Assembly: GCA_964035545.1 (NCBI GenBank)
Contig: CAXIUT010000047.1
Location: forward strand, 1 to 22,777
Source of the DNA: Bugula neritina
Taxonomy: Eukaryota > Bryozoa > Gymnolaemata > Cheilostomatida > Bugulidae
Length of the DNA stretch: 22,777 bases
Direction of reading: 5' to 3'
This document shows, one piece after another, positions 21,514-22,777 of the stretch. The notes beneath the pieces were generated by a model that was not told the DNA's origin, did not search any database, and saw only the letters and a list, made by a program, of their open reading frames with translations. Within the stretch, counting starts at the first letter, position 1, and every line of letters starts with the position of its first letter. The translations under genes were made by a program, and so were the position numbers.

Positions 21514-21906
21514 ATGTAAAAACTACTCCCAAACCAAAATATTAATTCTTTTTTTACTTAAATTCTCAATAACCAACCAAAAAACAAGAAAAAGGTTTTA
21601 ACCATTTAACTCATAGTCTACTTTTAAAGAAAATAATCTGAAAAACATCGATAGTGGAATCACCTCGAAGTCTAAACTATTATAAATCAAGCTATCCAAA
21701 AACATGTTGGTAAAGTAGGACTTGCTCAGTTGACCTACTCAGTTGAACGAGTATTTCCTTATGATAGCAAAGCTACAATCATCATTCCTCATATAAATAG
21801 TTAAGGTTTTTGTATTTTCTGGACTGCACTAGCTTTTAATGGCAAAAATAAAGTAGAACTTAGATAAATCAGCTCAAGATAAGTCAAATAAAATGATTTT
21901 AAATGA
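21514..21906 (+). CDS. Probable RNase P/MRP protein subunit (Pop5/Rpp14-like)
   Basis: This is an intact 130-codon frame from ATG to TGA. The first 55 residues are basic and poorly ordered. From about residue 58 the pattern LEVQTIINQAIQKHVGKVGL, then SVERVFPYDSKATIIIPH and FCIFWTALAFNGKNKVELRQ resembles the alpha/beta fold of the Pop5/Rpp14 family. Those proteins are subunits of RNase P and RNase MRP, which mature tRNA and rRNA precursors. The cues are the AIQKHVGKVGLA helix, the strand ATIIIPH and the helix FWTALAFNG before a final strand. The alignment was made by eye, so the choice between Pop5 and Rpp14 is open. The gene is divergent from enkurin with 125 nt between start codons. Confidence 0.5.
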
Positions 21907-22421
21907 TATTTAAGTGAAGTTAAACAATACTACTTTTTAATTATTTAGAAATAAACAGCAGTTCGAGTCAAAAAAAGATGTTTCTAGTTTCGTAGAACTA
22001 GTAAAACTCCAGAATTTGAAAAATAACAATTCTATTGATAATAAGCTCCTTGAAATAGTTATTAAAAGTAATATTATATAAAGTTAATATAGTTCTTTGA
22101 ATGAAAAGTTGTATTATCTTTTGTATAAAGAGATCTTTTGTTCTATAAACATCAAAATATTCTTTTATCATTATCTTAACGAATAATACTTGCTATAAAG
22201 TTATAAAATCATTGAATATGTTTGTTTTCATTGTTCTAATCTTCTTTACAAGATTTTATCTAATTTTTTTTTACAAGGATAAATCTGTAATTAGAAACTA
22301 AAACAAGCTGAACTTTTTCTTGTTTTAAGCTTTTAAGTAAGTAAATCATCATAATCAACATCTTTATTATTTTGCTAAAGTTAAAATCTCTCTTCAAGTG
22401 GCTCTCCTTTGTTTTTTTGAA
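21893..22421 (+). other. Open frame overlapping the previous gene, status doubtful
   Basis: A plus-strand frame runs from an ATG at 21893, overlapping the Pop5/Rpp14-like stop by 14 nt, to TGA at 22419-22421. The translation is hydrophobic, Leu/Asn/Ile/Tyr-rich and lacks any domain. Because TGA is the only stop, long chance frames are common in AT-rich DNA here, and minus-strand frames are open over the same bases. I cannot say whether it is a gene. Confidence 0.2.
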
Positions 22422-22443
22422 TATAATATGGATTAGGCATCAT
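22228..22443 (-). CDS. Small hypothetical protein near the right telomere
   Basis: This is a 71-codon minus-strand frame opening MMPNPYYIQKNKGEPLEERF and closing RRLEQ at TGA. Its composition (charged, Gln/Lys-rich, few bulky hydrophobics) looks more like the window's real genes than the overlapping plus-strand frame does. Further minus-strand coding-like sequence (KIMIKEYFDVYRTKDLF) continues in another frame to about 21975, which could be a second exon, but I found no 20-nt intron that joins them. No function can be suggested. Confidence 0.35.
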
Positions 22444-22618
22444 GTTAAGGTTTTACTTGTTCTCAATTTTCTTTTCTGAATTCATTAATAATTTATTATA
22501 GATTTTGTTTCATATAATGAGTTAATATATAAGATATTACTGAAACTAGTTCAATTTTCATCTTTAAAAATAAAATAATTCATATTTGTAGTAATAACTC
22601 TAAAAATAATCATCCGCA
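22444..22618. other. Right subtelomeric non-coding stretch
   Basis: AT-rich sequence between the last possible gene and the telomere. I see only short open frames and no recognisable element. Confidence 0.5.
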
Positions 22619-22777
22619 GGGGTTGGGGTTGGGGTTGGGGTTGGGGTTGGGGTTGGGGTTGGGGTTGGGGTTGGGGTTGGGGTTGGGGTTGGGTTTGGGG
22701 TTGGGGTTGGGGTTGGGGTTGGGGTTGGGGTTGGGGTTGGGGTTGGGGTTGGGGTTGGGGTTGGGGTTGGGGTTGGG
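22619..22777. repeat. Right telomere, G4T2 array
   Basis: About 26 tandem GGGGTT units start abruptly after CATCCGCA and reach the last base. One unit at 22691-22696 is GGGTTT. Orientation is the reverse complement of the left end, as needed for a linear chromosome. Confidence 0.98.

Noticed and set aside
1-22777. CRISPR arrays, tRNA genes, rRNA genes, transposases
   Set aside because: The only direct repeats of note are telomeric; no cloverleaf, rRNA core or transposase motif was recognised by eye on either strand.

Overview
This window reads as one complete, telomere-capped ciliate macronuclear chromosome of 22.8 kb. The left end is an array of C4A2 repeats and the right end an array of G4T2. 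Every gene I could close ends at TGA and uses in-frame TAA and TAG freely as glutamine (the ciliate nuclear code). Nine introns could be placed by restoring reading frame or family alignment; eight are exactly 20 nt and one is 22 nt. Ciliate code, G4T2 telomeres with rare GGGTTT units, AT-richness and tiny introns together point to an oligohymenophorean, most likely Paramecium or a close relative. The species is not determinable from this sequence alone.

Layout, left to right: left telomere; a 2-oxoglutarate/Fe(II)-dioxygenase-like gene (-); a Gln/Asn/Tyr/Ser-rich orphan (-); a divergent basic orphan (+); a pseudokinase fused to MORN repeats (+); a small basic orphan (+); a short CHY zinc-finger protein (+); a Sec24-like COPII coat gene (+) with an internal telomeric array near its N-terminus; a basic coiled-coil orphan (+); glutaminyl-tRNA synthetase (-); a 1424-residue cysteine-rich multi-pass membrane protein (+); a 1046-residue lysine-rich chromatin-like protein (-); enkurin (-) with a second, in-frame telomeric array near its C-terminus; an RNase P/MRP Pop5/Rpp14-like subunit (+); a weakly supported small gene or overlapping ORF; right telomere. 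Intergenic gaps are mostly 40-250 nt. No tRNA, rRNA, CRISPR array or transposase was recognised.

The genes do not form a pathway. They are individually transcribed eukaryotic genes, often in divergent pairs: 1460-3130 with 3262-3984, 10514-12592 with 12752-17066, and 20544-21388 with 21514-21906. The most unusual feature is that both interstitial G4T2 arrays lie inside open reading frames. One is translated as (Gly-Leu)12 in the Sec24-like protein and the other as alternating Gln-Pro in enkurin. In addition, bases 1-7414 alone look like a full minichromosome (telomere, six genes, telomere-like array), which raises the possibility of chromosome fusion or of an alternative chromosome end.
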